Origin: Psychrobacter pasteurii
Lineage (GTDB): Bacteria > Pseudomonadota > Gammaproteobacteria > Pseudomonadales > Moraxellaceae
Assembly: GCF_900162815.1 (NCBI RefSeq)
Contig: NZ_FUGD01000065.1
Span: forward strand, 1-64,000
Length of the DNA stretch: 64,000 nt
Reading direction: 5' to 3'
In this document: piece by piece, positions 26,451 through 35,837 of the stretch
Position numbering within the stretch: position 1 is the first letter of the stretch
Layout of the letters: the number at the start of each line of letters is the position of its first letter
Position numbers and translations under genes: made by a program
The notes under the pieces: generated by a model
What the model saw: the letters and a program-made list of their open reading frames with translations, nothing else
What the model was told of the DNA's origin: nothing
Databases searched by the model: none

Positions 26451-27425
26451 CTAGTAGTCTGGGCAAGCCACTGATTTACCAGACTTGTTGATACAGACCG
26501 TTTTATCATTAATGGTCGCAACTTCTGCAACACCCTCATTAAAGACAAAATAGTTGGCACCCATATAGTTAACACTATAGCGCTCTACGTTTTTATCAGA
26601 GTATTTAAATGGGATAATGGTTTTGTTAGCGCCGTTGATAAAACCCCATTTGCCATTTTTTAAGACGCCAGCCAGTCCTTCACTAAACGGTCTGATTTCA
26701 TCATAGACAAATGGCACAGCCACCTTACCGGTCTTCGTAATAAAACCCCACTTGTTACCATCATACACGCCAGCTAGACCTTGTCTAAAGCCATAAACCC
26801 CGCCAAAGTTACCATCTAGCCCTTCATATTTTGGCGGTACTACTTCTTTACCGTTCTTGTCCAAAAAGCCCCATTTGCCAGACTTAGACATAATAGGCGC
26901 CATACCCTCAGTCATGCCCTCAATCGTTCTATACTTACTGGTAAACGGCAGTATCACTTTGTTTGAGGTATCAATAATACCGAATTTACCATTTTTGGCG
27001 ACCACGATACGGCCCTCAGAGGCATCATTGGCCCAAGTTTCATCATACTTATCATCTGGATCAATCAGGTTGTCATAGATAGTCGGTACCACAAGCTTAC
27101 CTCGAGTATTGACGTAGCCGACCTTGTCATTTTTCATGACCGCAATGACCCCATCACTGACGGTCCAGCTTACTGAGTCATAGCCCTTTAGGCTAGCAAT
27201 GACTTTACCTTGTTTATTCAATAAGGCTTGTAATTGACGGTCTTTGTTAAATCCTAAGTAATAGTCACCGTCTGAGGTGCAGTCCACTTCTGCATAACTG
27301 GTCTTAGGCGGCTTACAATCATAATAGTTGGCTTGGGCTGGCAAGGCGAAGCAAGCACTCCCAATAACAGCAGCCAGCGGAATAAGTTTGGAAGTAGCAG
27401 AAGCTAAGGTAGGCTTGGTAAACAC
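26451..27425 (-). CDS. Secreted WG-repeat protein (paralogue 1)
   Basis: A 324-residue exported protein built of WG (KWG) repeats, which form beta-rich, propeller-like surfaces. A signal peptide ends near LPAQA. Repeat units include GKFGIIDTSNKVILPF, GKWGFLDKNGKEVVPPKYE, NKWGFITKTGKVAVPFVYDE and GKWGFINGANKTIIPFKY. The protein ends with VCINKSGKSVACPDY, matching the C-termini of two other WG-repeat proteins in this window. The start codon is GTG, supported by AAGGAATTTGCC. Ligand and role are unknown; a structural or binding role in the envelope is likely. Confidence 0.83.
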   Translation of the reverse strand: MFTKPTLASATSKLIPLAAVIGSACFALPAQANYYDCKPPKTSYAEVDCTSDGDYYLGFNKDRQLQALLNKQGKVIASLKGYDSVSWTVSDGVIAVMKNDKVGYVNTRGKLVVPTIYDNLIDPDDKYDETWANDASEGRIVVAKNGKFGIIDTSNKVILPFTSKYRTIEGMTEGMAPIMSKSGKWGFLDKNGKEVVPPKYEGLDGNFGGVYGFRQGLAGVYDGNKWGFITKTGKVAVPFVYDEIRPFSEGLAGVLKNGKWGFINGANKTIIPFKYSDKNVERYSVNYMGANYFVFNEGVAEVATINDKTVCINKSGKSVACPDY

Positions 27426-27763
27426 GGCAAATTCCTTCTCATTGTATTAAGCTATTTAGGTGTTTAGGTAAAATAAGGGAAGCAAAACTCCCTATTACTA
27501 GTGCGGATATTTCCGCTTTTTATTAAACAAATTATTGTAAAATTAGTCAATAATTAGTTTAGGGTTTTGGCTTAAGTTTTGCTTCATTTTATTTTATAGC
27601 CGCTCTTAAGGGTTAATTAGACGCTCTGACGACATATATTGTCGTATAACAGGCTGTTTAGATAGACTAATTTGGGTCTGTCGCTTATTATATTCATAGA
27701 GGGGCGTCTGCGTCTGCCTATCAGCATGCCCTTGTACTGCAGATGATCACTTTAGGAGTCGAT
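27426..27763. other. Divergent region between WG-repeat gene 1 and a small secreted protein gene
   Basis: 338 AT-rich bases expected to carry two promoters. The palindrome at 27629-27645 is the main structure. No gene is seen. Confidence 0.4.
27629..27645. repeat. Palindrome ACGACA-TATAT-TGTCGT
   Basis: Six-base arms around TATAT. A nearly identical palindrome (CGACAGTATATGTCG) lies in the left end of the tnpB element near 58785. It may be an operator, or a trace of a related element. Confidence 0.5.
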
Positions 27764-28183
27764 ATGATAAAAAAGGCAATGTTATTGTCTCTTAGCTTAT
27801 TACTAGCTCCTATGGCGTTTGCGGCTTCTGAACTTGACGAGGCGTTACAGTCGGTTGGTCTGCTAAATAGCAACTATGAATATACCCACAAAGAGTTGGT
27901 CTCTGAAGTTTTTCGCTTAGTCACCAATGATTATTCCCAGTCACTGCCTATGGACATCAATAACTACACGCGCAATCAAAGCATGATGTTAACTCCTCAT
28001 TACGGTAACGTGTCGGTGCTATATACCTTGCCTTTAACTCCCGAGGAAAGAGACTTTTTGACCGATGAGCTGTCCTCTAATGAGATCTTAAAAGAAAGCT
28101 GTCTCGACTACTATCTATCCAACAAGTTTATGCTAGCCAATCATTACACGTTGGTGTATTCCTATTCTGACCAAAACCACTGA
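27764..28183 (+). CDS. Small secreted protein of unknown function
   Basis: About 139 residues. I start at the ATG at 27764, preceded by TTAGGAG, instead of an in-frame ATG 21 bases upstream. A signal peptide (MLLSLSLLLAPMAFA) is followed by about 120 residues with no family I recognise. A single cysteine lies in ESCLDYY. It contains acidic helices and ends in a histidine. The next gene, 107 bases downstream, encodes a secreted WG-repeat protein, so a shared envelope role is possible but not shown. Confidence 0.7.
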   Translation: MIKKAMLLSLSLLLAPMAFAASELDEALQSVGLLNSNYEYTHKELVSEVFRLVTNDYSQSLPMDINNYTRNQSMMLTPHYGNVSVLYTLPLTPEERDFLTDELSSNEILKESCLDYYLSNKFMLANHYTLVYSYSDQNH

Positions 28184-28290
28184 CCTCTGACAGACATCAA
28201 GATGACTGCGGATACTTGCTTGGCTGCGCTTTTGAAATAACTGAAATTGAAAATTGTGCACGGTAATTTTTTTGTAAATAAGGAGATAAC

Positions 28291-29232
28291 ATGACTACCA
28301 AAGCCTCACTTTTGAAACTGGGACTATCAGGATTTTTTATGCTCTCGGCTGGCCCTGCCATGGCTTATACGGATATTTGCACTAAACCTAATATATCGGG
28401 GGTGTCTAAGGATTCCATGACCTGTCTAAGTAAAAACTTAGTCCTTGTATATGGCGAAAATGGTCCTGCAGCATATGACAGTAAGGGCAAAACCATCATA
28501 CCTGCCAACCGCTATACCTACATACTTCAAGAGTCAGAGGGATTAATTGCCGTCGCAAATGAGCGTGATGGTGATTTTTCAGCAGGCTATATTAGCCCAG
28601 CCACAGGTAAGCAAGTTATTCCGTTAAAATATCGCTCAACGGGTGAATATGATATTGGTATCAACTCCTTCAGTGAAGGCTTGGTTGCCTTATTAAATAA
28701 AGAGGATAAGTATGGCTTTTTAAATACCAGTGGTAAAACAGTCATTCCTTTTAAGTATAGTGATGCCGATAGTTTCTCAGAGGGCTTAGCAGCAGTAAGC
28801 ATCAGTTCCTACGACAAAGACGGATATGCTATTGACAGTAAGTATGGTTATATAGACAAAGCTGGAAAAACCGTTGTTCCTTTTAAATATGATTACGCCG
28901 ATAGTTTCTCAGAAGGACTGGCCGTTGTTCGCCAAGGCACATGGGATTCAGGAAAGTGGGGTGTTATCAATAAACAAGGCAAAACCGTTATTCCTCTTAA
29001 CCTTAAACACGCCATCGGTAAATTCTCTAACGGTTTGGCTTCAGTATTAAGAGCCGATGATACTTATGGCTTTATTAATACCAAAGGTAAGTTAGTTATC
29101 CCCTATAACTACCTAATTGAATCTTATGAAGGCGAGTTACCCCGTTTTGAAAATGGCAAAGCAAGAGTAATAAATAAGCAGGGTAAATCTTATTGTATTA
29201 ACACTAAGGGCAATAAAGTAAGCTGTGATTAG
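28291..29232 (+). CDS. Secreted WG-repeat protein (paralogue 2)
   Basis: A 313-residue exported protein with a signal peptide (FFMLSAGPAMA). WG-type units run along the chain: EDKYGFLNTSGKTVIPFKYSDADSFSEGLAAV, SKYGYIDKAGKTVVPFKYDYADSFSEGLAVV, GKWGVINKQGKTVIPL and DTYGFINTKGKLVIPY, seen in pieces. It ends with YCINTKGNKVSCD, like the other two WG proteins. The phrase FSEGLA recurs between units. Function is unknown. The start follows AATAAGGAGATAAC. It is separated from paralogue 1 by only one small gene and the intergenic region, and the orientation is opposite. Confidence 0.83.
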   Translation: MTTKASLLKLGLSGFFMLSAGPAMAYTDICTKPNISGVSKDSMTCLSKNLVLVYGENGPAAYDSKGKTIIPANRYTYILQESEGLIAVANERDGDFSAGYISPATGKQVIPLKYRSTGEYDIGINSFSEGLVALLNKEDKYGFLNTSGKTVIPFKYSDADSFSEGLAAVSISSYDKDGYAIDSKYGYIDKAGKTVVPFKYDYADSFSEGLAVVRQGTWDSGKWGVINKQGKTVIPLNLKHAIGKFSNGLASVLRADDTYGFINTKGKLVIPYNYLIESYEGELPRFENGKARVINKQGKSYCINTKGNKVSCD

Positions 29233-29254
29233 ATTTAAGTATGAGTTTTTGAAC

Positions 29255-29288
29255 AAAAAAAGACGCTAAATAACTTAGCGTCTTTTTT
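29255..29288. terminator. Bidirectional terminator after WG-repeat gene 2
   Basis: A-run, GACGCTAA, ATAAC, TTAGCGTC, T-run, between convergent genes. Confidence 0.82.
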
Positions 29289-29289
29289 A

Positions 29290-29685
29290 TTACTCTGCCG
29301 ACTCAACCACAGGCTGACGCTTGCCAGCTTCTAAGATAGGTAAGTTGGCTTCAGTAGGCACATAGATAACCTGATCAATTTTACCCTCACGTAGGGCCTC
29401 ACCGAAGGCACCGATAAACTCTTGCTCTCGGTATTCAGGATACTCTTTGGCAGTTTGACCGATAATTTTAATGGCTTCAGCTCTTAGCTGGGCTGACTCG
29501 AGCTCAGCTCGGGCCTGCTCAATTTGAATCATCTTTGACTGAGTAGCTTCTGCCAAAGCCGCTTTACCGCGCATTTCTTGCGACCAGACCTTATAGAAGG
29601 GATAACCGGCCATTACCACCAGTAATAAGACCACAGCCGTTATTACGCCCATGATGGTCAATTTAACTACAGATTCTGACTTCAT
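29290..29685 (-). CDS. Short membrane-anchored protein with coiled-coil and SPFH-like tail
   Basis: A 131-residue protein: one N-terminal transmembrane segment (about residues 10-30), then a charged alanine/glutamate/glutamine-rich helix (about 38-70, probable coiled coil), then a conserved-looking tail with VIYVPTEANLPILEAGKR. Similar short proteins resemble the tail region of SPFH/prohibitin-like proteins, but this lacks the SPFH domain. Its function is unknown. The ATG follows TATCC on the plus strand, i.e. AGGATAAAAAT on the coding strand. It is 44 bases downstream of the cardiolipin synthase gene and probably cotranscribed. Confidence 0.7.
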   Translation of the reverse strand: MKSESVVKLTIMGVITAVVLLLVVMAGYPFYKVWSQEMRGKAALAEATQSKMIQIEQARAELESAQLRAEAIKIIGQTAKEYPEYREQEFIGAFGEALREGKIDQVIYVPTEANLPILEAGKRQPVVESAE

Positions 29686-29729
29686 ATTTTTATCCTTGTC
29701 TTGCCTTGATGTATTTTCATTCTTCTGGC

Positions 29730-31169
29730 TTATAGAACCGGACCCATAGTAGATACAATATTAATCCAAATACGGTAATAAATTGGCCAATCTCTAACCT
29801 CGTCATGAGTGACCTCAACCGAGTCTTCGATATAGCTCTGCTGACGCTCGATAATCTGTTGGGTCAGTCCTTTATCATAAAAAATCACGTTGTTTTCATA
29901 GTTTAAGTCAAAGCTACGCAGATCTAAGTTAGTCGAGCCAACCAAGCTAATCTGATCATCAATGGTCAGCGTCTTAGCATGTAGCAGACCCGGCTTATAC
30001 TCGTAAATCTTCACGCCAGCCTCAAGTAGCTGCCAGTAGTAACTGTGACTGGTGGCGGCCACAATAAAAGAGTCATTGTGCTTAGGAAAGATAATGGTGA
30101 CATCGATACCGCGATAAGCCGTGGCACAAATCATATTGATCAAAGTATAGTCCGGTACGAAATACGGCGTCGATATGACCAAGGACTTCTTAGCATGACC
30201 CATTAAGATACTCAAAAACTGTGGTGTGGTGCCCTGACGCTGGGTAGGCCCATCTGCGAAGACCTGAGCAGGATAACCCTCTGGCTGCTGCTGTATCAAA
30301 TAAGGAAAAGTGTCATAAGGGGTATCTGGATTCTCCATTAGCCAGTCACTGGCAAACAGCATTTGGTTTTGAGCGACAATAGGCCCTTGCACTTTTAGCA
30401 TAATATCGACCCAAGGTGCGTATTTTGGCTTCACTCGAAACTCAGGGTCGGCACTGTTGCGACTGCCCACATAGCCAATCTTGCCATCGATAATCGTAAT
30501 CTTACGGTGATTGCGTAAATCAATACGGCTAAACAGCAATATCTTAAAGATATTATCGATGGGTAACGCCACACTCACCTCTACCCCAGCCTGCTTCATG
30601 CCCTCCCACAAGGGGGAACGTAGCAGCTTGCGTGAGCCCATGCCATCTACCATAGCTCGGCACTGAACCCCGCGCTTAGCCGCTCGCATTAGTGCTTCAG
30701 CGATGGCAGTTCCCATGCCATCATCTAGCCAAATATAGTACATCACGTGAATGTGATCAGTGGCGGCATCGAAGTCAGCAATCATACGCTGCTCGGTTGT
30801 CTTCGGGTCAGGCATCAGCTCCGCCTTATTGCCTAAAGTGGTATTAAAGCCATTGACCGAAGCTGAGTAAGTAAAGGCGGGTCGATACTCAGGATCAATG
30901 ACCTGCTCCATGGTGTCTTTGCTGCCCATGACCTGAGGGAAGTTGCTACGTAACTGTTGGCTGATCTTATTGTAGCGGTGCTCAAAGTTAAACCCTAAGT
31001 GCACCTCCCCAAACATCCAGTACACCACAAGACCTGCATACGGCAAGATAAATAGAATAACCAACCAAACCAAACGTGCAGGCGCTGTAAGATCGTAACG
31101 TGCCAGCACCCTAAGCGATACCGCCAGCCACGCCAATATGTGAATGCCAATCAGTATGTCTACTAACAT
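29730..31169 (-). CDS. cls: Cardiolipin synthase, phospholipase D family
   Basis: A 479-residue inner-membrane enzyme that makes cardiolipin by transesterification of phosphatidylglycerol. Two N-terminal transmembrane segments lie within residues 1-45, with the turn LPYAGLVVYWMFGEVHLG. The two catalytic motifs are HRKITIIDGKIGYVGSRN in the first half and HAKTLTIDDQISLVGSTNLDLRS in the second. Length and layout match ClsA. The ATG follows CAAGGAAGACGAC. A small membrane protein gene lies 44 bases downstream. Which of the Cls subtypes it is cannot be settled here. Confidence 0.93.
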   Translation of the reverse strand: MLVDILIGIHILAWLAVSLRVLARYDLTAPARLVWLVILFILPYAGLVVYWMFGEVHLGFNFEHRYNKISQQLRSNFPQVMGSKDTMEQVIDPEYRPAFTYSASVNGFNTTLGNKAELMPDPKTTEQRMIADFDAATDHIHVMYYIWLDDGMGTAIAEALMRAAKRGVQCRAMVDGMGSRKLLRSPLWEGMKQAGVEVSVALPIDNIFKILLFSRIDLRNHRKITIIDGKIGYVGSRNSADPEFRVKPKYAPWVDIMLKVQGPIVAQNQMLFASDWLMENPDTPYDTFPYLIQQQPEGYPAQVFADGPTQRQGTTPQFLSILMGHAKKSLVISTPYFVPDYTLINMICATAYRGIDVTIIFPKHNDSFIVAATSHSYYWQLLEAGVKIYEYKPGLLHAKTLTIDDQISLVGSTNLDLRSFDLNYENNVIFYDKGLTQQIIERQQSYIEDSVEVTHDEVRDWPIYYRIWINIVSTMGPVL

Positions 31170-31315
31170 AAGTCGTCTTCCTTGATAAATGGTTCGTTAG
31201 TGAACAAGGCCCCTAAGCGGCGCTCCATGCCTAGCCCAAAAATACAGTGCGTTATAACAGCTATTATCATTATTATTAAGTGGTTATCTGTTTTTTATTA
31301 ATGTCTACTGACTAT

Positions 31316-31337
31316 AAAGCCAGCATACGCTGGCTTT
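31316..31337 (-). terminator. Hairpin after the OB-fold-like gene
   Basis: AAAGCCAGC, ATAC, GCTGGCTTT. The stem core is the same as in the terminator at 31941-31968. The T-run is short, so its strength is doubtful. Confidence 0.6.
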
Positions 31338-31376
31338 AATAAACTTGCTTGGATGGAATGATTTTGGCTGAAGCCA

Positions 31377-31745
31377 TTAATCCGCCATTAATCTGATAAA
31401 CTGCGGGTTGGTAACGTTAATCTGCAAACGGTTTTGAGTGGCTGCAATAGCCCCTGAGACACAAAAACGATAGCCAACGTAGTTATCAATTTTGCCATAG
31501 CGATTTTCAAACCAGCGATAGTCCTTGTTCCATACCAGTGCCGTTAAGCTCTGATTGGGATATTTTTTATCAAAATTCATGTAATGACGGTTGGGTAAGT
31601 GATTAATCTCCGCCAACGTGCCACAAGCCATAACCCATTTGCCCACGTACAAAGACGCCTTGCTAGACTCAATCTTCGGATCAGCCGCAGTCACTATACT
31701 ACTCATCAATAGGCCACTGGCTAAAGCTGCCACCTGCTTCCACAT
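31377..31745 (-). CDS. Small exported protein, OB-fold-like
   Basis: A 122-residue protein with a signal peptide (ALASGLLMSSIVTA, cleavage probably after VTA-A). The mature protein starts with a stretch (KASLYVGKWVMACGTLAE) that resembles an exported OB-fold or nucleic-acid-binding-like domain, then MNFDKKYPNQSLTALVW. A pair of cysteines (MACGT and FCVSG) could form a disulfide. Related exported OB-fold proteins often lie near thermonuclease-type genes, as this window also has. Function is not known. A weak ribosome site precedes the ATG. Confidence 0.65.
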   Translation of the reverse strand: MWKQVAALASGLLMSSIVTAADPKIESSKASLYVGKWVMACGTLAEINHLPNRHYMNFDKKYPNQSLTALVWNKDYRWFENRYGKIDNYVGYRFCVSGAIAATQNRLQINVTNPQFIRLMAD

Positions 31746-31940
31746 AAAAAACTCACTATCATTTGTCTCAAAAATATAAGCAGAACTGCATTATAAAGTG
31801 CTTAATTTTCGCAGAAAAAACTGTTATACCTAATTAAAAAAACATTATAGTTTTTTTGATTATAAATTGCAGAGTAGTTATGTTCGATAATTGTTTACTA
31901 ACCCCACATTTATAATAGCGCTAGTAAAATAAATGAGACT

Positions 31941-31968
31941 AAAAAAGCCAGCGTGTGCTGGCTTTTTT
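31941..31968 (-). terminator. Terminator of sat
   Basis: A-run, GCCAGC, GTGT, GCTGGC, T-run: a perfect 12-bp symmetric stem including the A/T tails, just past the sat stop on the minus strand. Confidence 0.85.
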
Positions 31969-31990
31969 ATAATCAAACAACGGGCTATTT

Positions 31991-33250
31991 TTATTGAGCT
32001 GAAGCGCCTACTAGATGAACTTCTGCACGCTCTTCTTTGGCGATACCTGCGTAGTACTCACGTAAGATTTGTAGCACTTCTGGACGGCTGAAGTTTTCAG
32101 GAACTTCTTGGTCTTCTGATAATGCTTTACGTAGCTTAGTACCTGACACCTTGACATGATGCTCTGCGTCATGCGGGCAAGTCTTTGTAGAAGCCATCGC
32201 TTGACAGCCATTACACCAGAAAGTCCAGTCAATCTTCAGCGGCTGAGTCAACATCACATCTTTCTCAATCTCATCGAAGATGGCTTGTGCATCAAACGGA
32301 CCGTAATAGTCGCCCACACCCGCATGGTCACGGCCAACAATTAGGTGGCTACAGCCATAGTTTTGACGGAATAGCGCATGCAATAAGGCTTCACGAGGAC
32401 CGGCATAACGCATGTCTAGTGGATAGCCTGCTTGAATAACGGTGTCTTTTTTGAAGTAGTTATCAATTAGGGTCTTAATGGCTTCTTGACGCACTTCAGC
32501 AGGGATATCACCTGGCTTTAAAGCGCCCAATAGCGAGTGAATCATCACCCCATCACAGATTTCGATAGCAATCTTAGCTAAGTACTCATGTGAGCGGTGC
32601 ATTGGGTTACGGGTCTGGAAAGCCGCCACTGTTTGCCAGTTTTTTTCTTCAAACAAGGCACGAGTCTCAGCAGGCGTTTTATAAATCTCAGGGTATAAAG
32701 TGGGGAACTCACCTTGGCTAAATACTTTAACACTACCAGCGACGTTCACCTCGCCCTGCTCCATCACTTGTCTTACACCGGGATGCTCTTCTTCTGTGGT
32801 GGTGAAGACTTGCTGACACTCATGCGCCTTATCAATGGTATAAGTCTCTTCAACGGTGATGACACCCATAATCTCGCCATCTTCAGCAACCAAAGCCACC
32901 TCATCACCTGGTGCTAGCGTGTCGGCCTGTTCTTTGCTGGTCGATAACGTGATGGGGATTGGCCAAAATAGGCCTTTATTGTCCCCGGACTTCAAGGTCA
33001 TCTCATCGACCACGCCTCGCCAATCTGCTTGATTCATAAAGCCATCTAGCGGCGTAAAGCCCCCAATACCTAGCATGATTAAGTCACCACGCTCGCGTGA
33101 GCTTAGGATGATTTGTGGTAGGTCTTTGGCCTTTCTTAGAGCTTGGCTTAAAGCCTCACCCTCTAGTAATAAAGGCTTTAACTCTTCGCTACCATGTGGC
33201 GGTACGATGCTGGTTTTACCAAGGCGCTTTACAATCTTTTGTTCGGTCAT
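31991..33250 (-). CDS. sat: Sulfate adenylyltransferase (ATP sulfurylase), Sat type
   Basis: A 419-residue enzyme that activates sulfate to APS using ATP. It is the single-subunit form and not CysDN. Motifs are [13 protein letters not shown] (the QXRN and HXXH elements), [48 protein letters not shown], and [37 protein letters not shown], in pieces, the last being a cysteine-rich feature of bacterial Sat. There is no C-terminal APS kinase domain. It is a single gene divergent from cysI, with a strong terminator. It feeds the PAPS/APS reductase encoded 2.6 kb away. Confidence 0.95.
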   Translation of the reverse strand: MTEQKIVKRLGKTSIVPPHGSEELKPLLLEGEALSQALRKAKDLPQIILSSRERGDLIMLGIGGFTPLDGFMNQADWRGVVDEMTLKSGDNKGLFWPIPITLSTSKEQADTLAPGDEVALVAEDGEIMGVITVEETYTIDKAHECQQVFTTTEEEHPGVRQVMEQGEVNVAGSVKVFSQGEFPTLYPEIYKTPAETRALFEEKNWQTVAAFQTRNPMHRSHEYLAKIAIEICDGVMIHSLLGALKPGDIPAEVRQEAIKTLIDNYFKKDTVIQAGYPLDMRYAGPREALLHALFRQNYGCSHLIVGRDHAGVGDYYGPFDAQAIFDEIEKDVMLTQPLKIDWTFWCNGCQAMASTKTCPHDAEHHVKVSGTKLRKALSEDQEVPENFSRPEVLQILREYYAGIAKEERAEVHLVGASAQ

Positions 33251-33476
33251 ATTTCAATCCAGTTGGTTTGATTGGGGTTAAGTGGATGCTAATAATTAGG
33301 TCTAAATCAAACCCTTACACCCATTTCTCAATAGTGATGTCAGTAGACTAACGAAATTTACTTATTCTTATCTATGCTCTCTTTGGATATACATATTACA
33401 GATATGAATTTATAAAAAACTTAGGGCGTGGTTAGTATAGCTACATGATTTTTTGTTACCTAAGGGCATACTAACT

Positions 33477-35165
33477 ATGTATAAGTACACTCATGCCGAC
33501 CAAGCCATGGTTGATGAGCGGGTTGAGCAGTTTCGCGATCAGACCCGCCGCTTCCTAGCCGGAGAGCTACCCGAAGAGCAATATTTGCCACTGCGTTTGC
33601 AAAATGGCCTATATATCCAGCGCCATGCGCCCATGTTACGTATCGCTGTGCCTTATGGATTAATGGCAAGCTACCAAGTGCGCAAACTGGCAGAAATTAC
33701 GCGCAAATACGACAAAGGCTATGGTCACTTCACTACCCGTACCAACTTGCAATTAAACTGGCCCAAGCTTGAAGAAGTGCCTGATATCTTAGCTGAGCTG
33801 GCCTCTGTACAGATGCATGCCATTCAAACCTCAGGTAACTGTATCCGTAACACCACAACCGACCCTTATGCGGGCATCAATGCCAATGAGGTTGAAGACC
33901 CACGTCCGTACTGTGAAATCATTCGTCAGTGGTCAACCTTCCACCCTGAATTTGCCTTTTTACCTCGTAAATTCAAAATTGCGGTGATTGGTACTGCAGA
34001 AGACCGAGCAGCCACTCAGGTACACGATATTGGCCTTCATGTTGTCAAAAATGACGAAGGCGAAGTGGGCTTTGAAGTTATCGTGGGCGGTGGTCTAGGC
34101 CGTATCCCTGTTATCGGTAAAACCATTCGTGAGTTCTTGCCTCGTGAGCACTTATTAAGTTATTTAGACGCTATCTTACGTGTTTATAACCTTCATGGCC
34201 GCCGTGACAGTAAGGCAAAGTATAGATCTCGTATTAAGATTCTAGTTGAGAGCTTAGGCGCCAGAGAATTCACAAAGCTGGTCGAAAAAGAGTGGGAAAC
34301 CTTTACCAAAGATGGTGAGCTGACGTTAACTGAAGAAAACTTTGAGACGGCTAAAAGCTACTTCCCAGAGTTTGATTATGACAAAGTTGATGAATTAGAA
34401 AGCCAATCTCAACTAAAAAAACAGTTTGAAAACAAAGCTTTTGCCGATTGGTATGCTCGCAACACTGTGCCGCATAAAGTGGCCGGTTACCGCGCGGTTA
34501 TCGCCTCATTAAAAGCCGGTGTCGTTGATGGCAAATATGTCCCTGCCGGTGACGTGACTGATAAGCAATTAGACCGCCTAGCGGACTTAGCTGACCAATA
34601 CAGCTTTGGTGAAATCCGTGGTACGCATCAACAGAATTTAGTATTCGCGGATGTGAAACAGACCGATCTGTATGCTTTATGGGAAGCGTTAACTGAAATG
34701 GACTTGGCACGTCCAAACATTGGCACTTTAACGGACATGATTGTTTGCCCAGGCTTTGACTTATGTTCACTGGCCAACGCCACGACCTTTAACATCGCTG
34801 AGCAAATTGAAAAGCACTTTGATGATTTAGATTACTTGTATGACTTAGGCGAAATTAGACTAAATATGTCAGGTTGTGTGAACGCTTGTGCCCACCACCA
34901 TGTTGCTGATATTGGCATCTTAGGGGTGGACAAAAAAGGTGAGCATTGGTACCAGTTTAGCTTAGGTGGCAGCTCAAAATCAGATACCCGTCTGGGCGAA
35001 ATTTTAGGCCGCTCAGTGGCAACAGATGAAGTAGCACCAACATTACAAAAAGTATTAGACGTCTATACCCAGCAGCGTCATGTCGAGGGCGATAACCCAG
35101 AGCCATTCGCTGAATTCGTACAACGTGTGGGCATTCAGCCATTTAAGGAGGCGGTATATGGGTAA
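33477..35165 (+). CDS. cysI: Assimilatory sulfite reductase hemoprotein (CysI-type nitrite/sulfite reductase)
   Basis: About 562 residues; reduces sulfite to sulfide with siroheme and a [4Fe-4S] cluster. The cluster and siroheme ligands are seen as VCPGFDLCSLA (CX5C) and MSGCVNACAHHH (CX3C). The N-terminal half shows RLQNGLYIQRHAPMLRIAVPYG and GYGHFTTRTNLQLNWPKLEEVPDIL, in pieces. I start at ATG 33477 after TAAGGGCATAC; an in-frame TTG at 33453 is less likely. It is the first gene of cysI-DUF934-cysH. No CysJ flavoprotein is beside it, so the electron donor is likely ferredoxin or another reductase. Confidence 0.95.
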   Translation: MYKYTHADQAMVDERVEQFRDQTRRFLAGELPEEQYLPLRLQNGLYIQRHAPMLRIAVPYGLMASYQVRKLAEITRKYDKGYGHFTTRTNLQLNWPKLEEVPDILAELASVQMHAIQTSGNCIRNTTTDPYAGINANEVEDPRPYCEIIRQWSTFHPEFAFLPRKFKIAVIGTAEDRAATQVHDIGLHVVKNDEGEVGFEVIVGGGLGRIPVIGKTIREFLPREHLLSYLDAILRVYNLHGRRDSKAKYRSRIKILVESLGAREFTKLVEKEWETFTKDGELTLTEENFETAKSYFPEFDYDKVDELESQSQLKKQFENKAFADWYARNTVPHKVAGYRAVIASLKAGVVDGKYVPAGDVTDKQLDRLADLADQYSFGEIRGTHQQNLVFADVKQTDLYALWEALTEMDLARPNIGTLTDMIVCPGFDLCSLANATTFNIAEQIEKHFDDLDYLYDLGEIRLNMSGCVNACAHHHVADIGILGVDKKGEHWYQFSLGGSSKSDTRLGEILGRSVATDEVAPTLQKVLDVYTQQRHVEGDNPEPFAEFVQRVGIQPFKEAVYG

Positions 35166-35760
35166 TCACAGTATTTTAGACGCTCAAGCAAAAGACATTA
35201 CTGCTGACGATAGCTGGCAGGCTTTATACACCGCTGAGCTACCTGATGGCATTGCCACTAAGACCATTCATCTAAGCGAGCTGCTGCATAAGTCAGAGCG
35301 CTTAGATGTGGTGTTACCGTTATCAGATATCTTATCTTCAAAAGGCATATTGACCGAAGTACTAGAGCTGATTGCCAACTACACCAGCCGCCTAGGTCTG
35401 TGGGCAGATACCGATGTGTCAACCGAGCAATTAGATGAGCTTTTAGCCGCTTATCAAGACGGTGAGCGCTCTTTATTAAATGCGTTAGATCTTGTCGTGT
35501 TGTATCAGCCAAAATTTGCAGATGGGCGCAGCTTTAGTCAAGCGCGTCATTTACGCCAAAAAGGCTTCGAGGGCGAAATCCGTGTCACAGGACATTTCGG
35601 CCGTGACCAGATTGTTTACTTAAAGCGTGCCGGTGTGGACAGCTTCGTGATTAGTGCAGAAAACCTGACTGAAGACATTAAAGCCGCTTTCTCGGTCCTG
35701 CCCTCCTCTTATGATGGCAGTGTGGCCAGTCAGCTGCCTATGTTTAGAAAACATGCTTAG
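35158..35760 (+). CDS. DUF934 family sulfur-assimilation protein
   Basis: About 200 residues. The family DUF934 is known to sit beside cysI and cysH in many proteobacteria and probably helps sulfite reduction, but its biochemical role is not established. I start at ATG 35158, which follows AAGGAGG and overlaps the cysI stop by eight bases (ATG inside the GGTAA end), showing translational coupling. Seen in the chain: LDVVLPLSDILSSKGILTEVLELIANYTSRLGLWADTD, FADGRSFSQARHLRQKGFEGEIRVTGHFGRDQIVYLKRAGVDSFVI (in pieces), and VASQLPMFRKHA at the end. Confidence 0.9.
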   Translation: MGNHSILDAQAKDITADDSWQALYTAELPDGIATKTIHLSELLHKSERLDVVLPLSDILSSKGILTEVLELIANYTSRLGLWADTDVSTEQLDELLAAYQDGERSLLNALDLVVLYQPKFADGRSFSQARHLRQKGFEGEIRVTGHFGRDQIVYLKRAGVDSFVISAENLTEDIKAAFSVLPSSYDGSVASQLPMFRKHA

Positions 35761-35837
35761 GGGCTTATAAAGCAAGCATAAAAACAAACCAACTTTAAAA
35801 AAACAGACCATTTATAAAACTTTTAAGGAATTAAAGT

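Noticed and set aside
33286-33354. A fourth copy of the sulfate promoter module upstream of sat
   Set aside because: ATGCTAATAA resembles the -10 element, but the 44-base block at the expected spacing is not recognisable.
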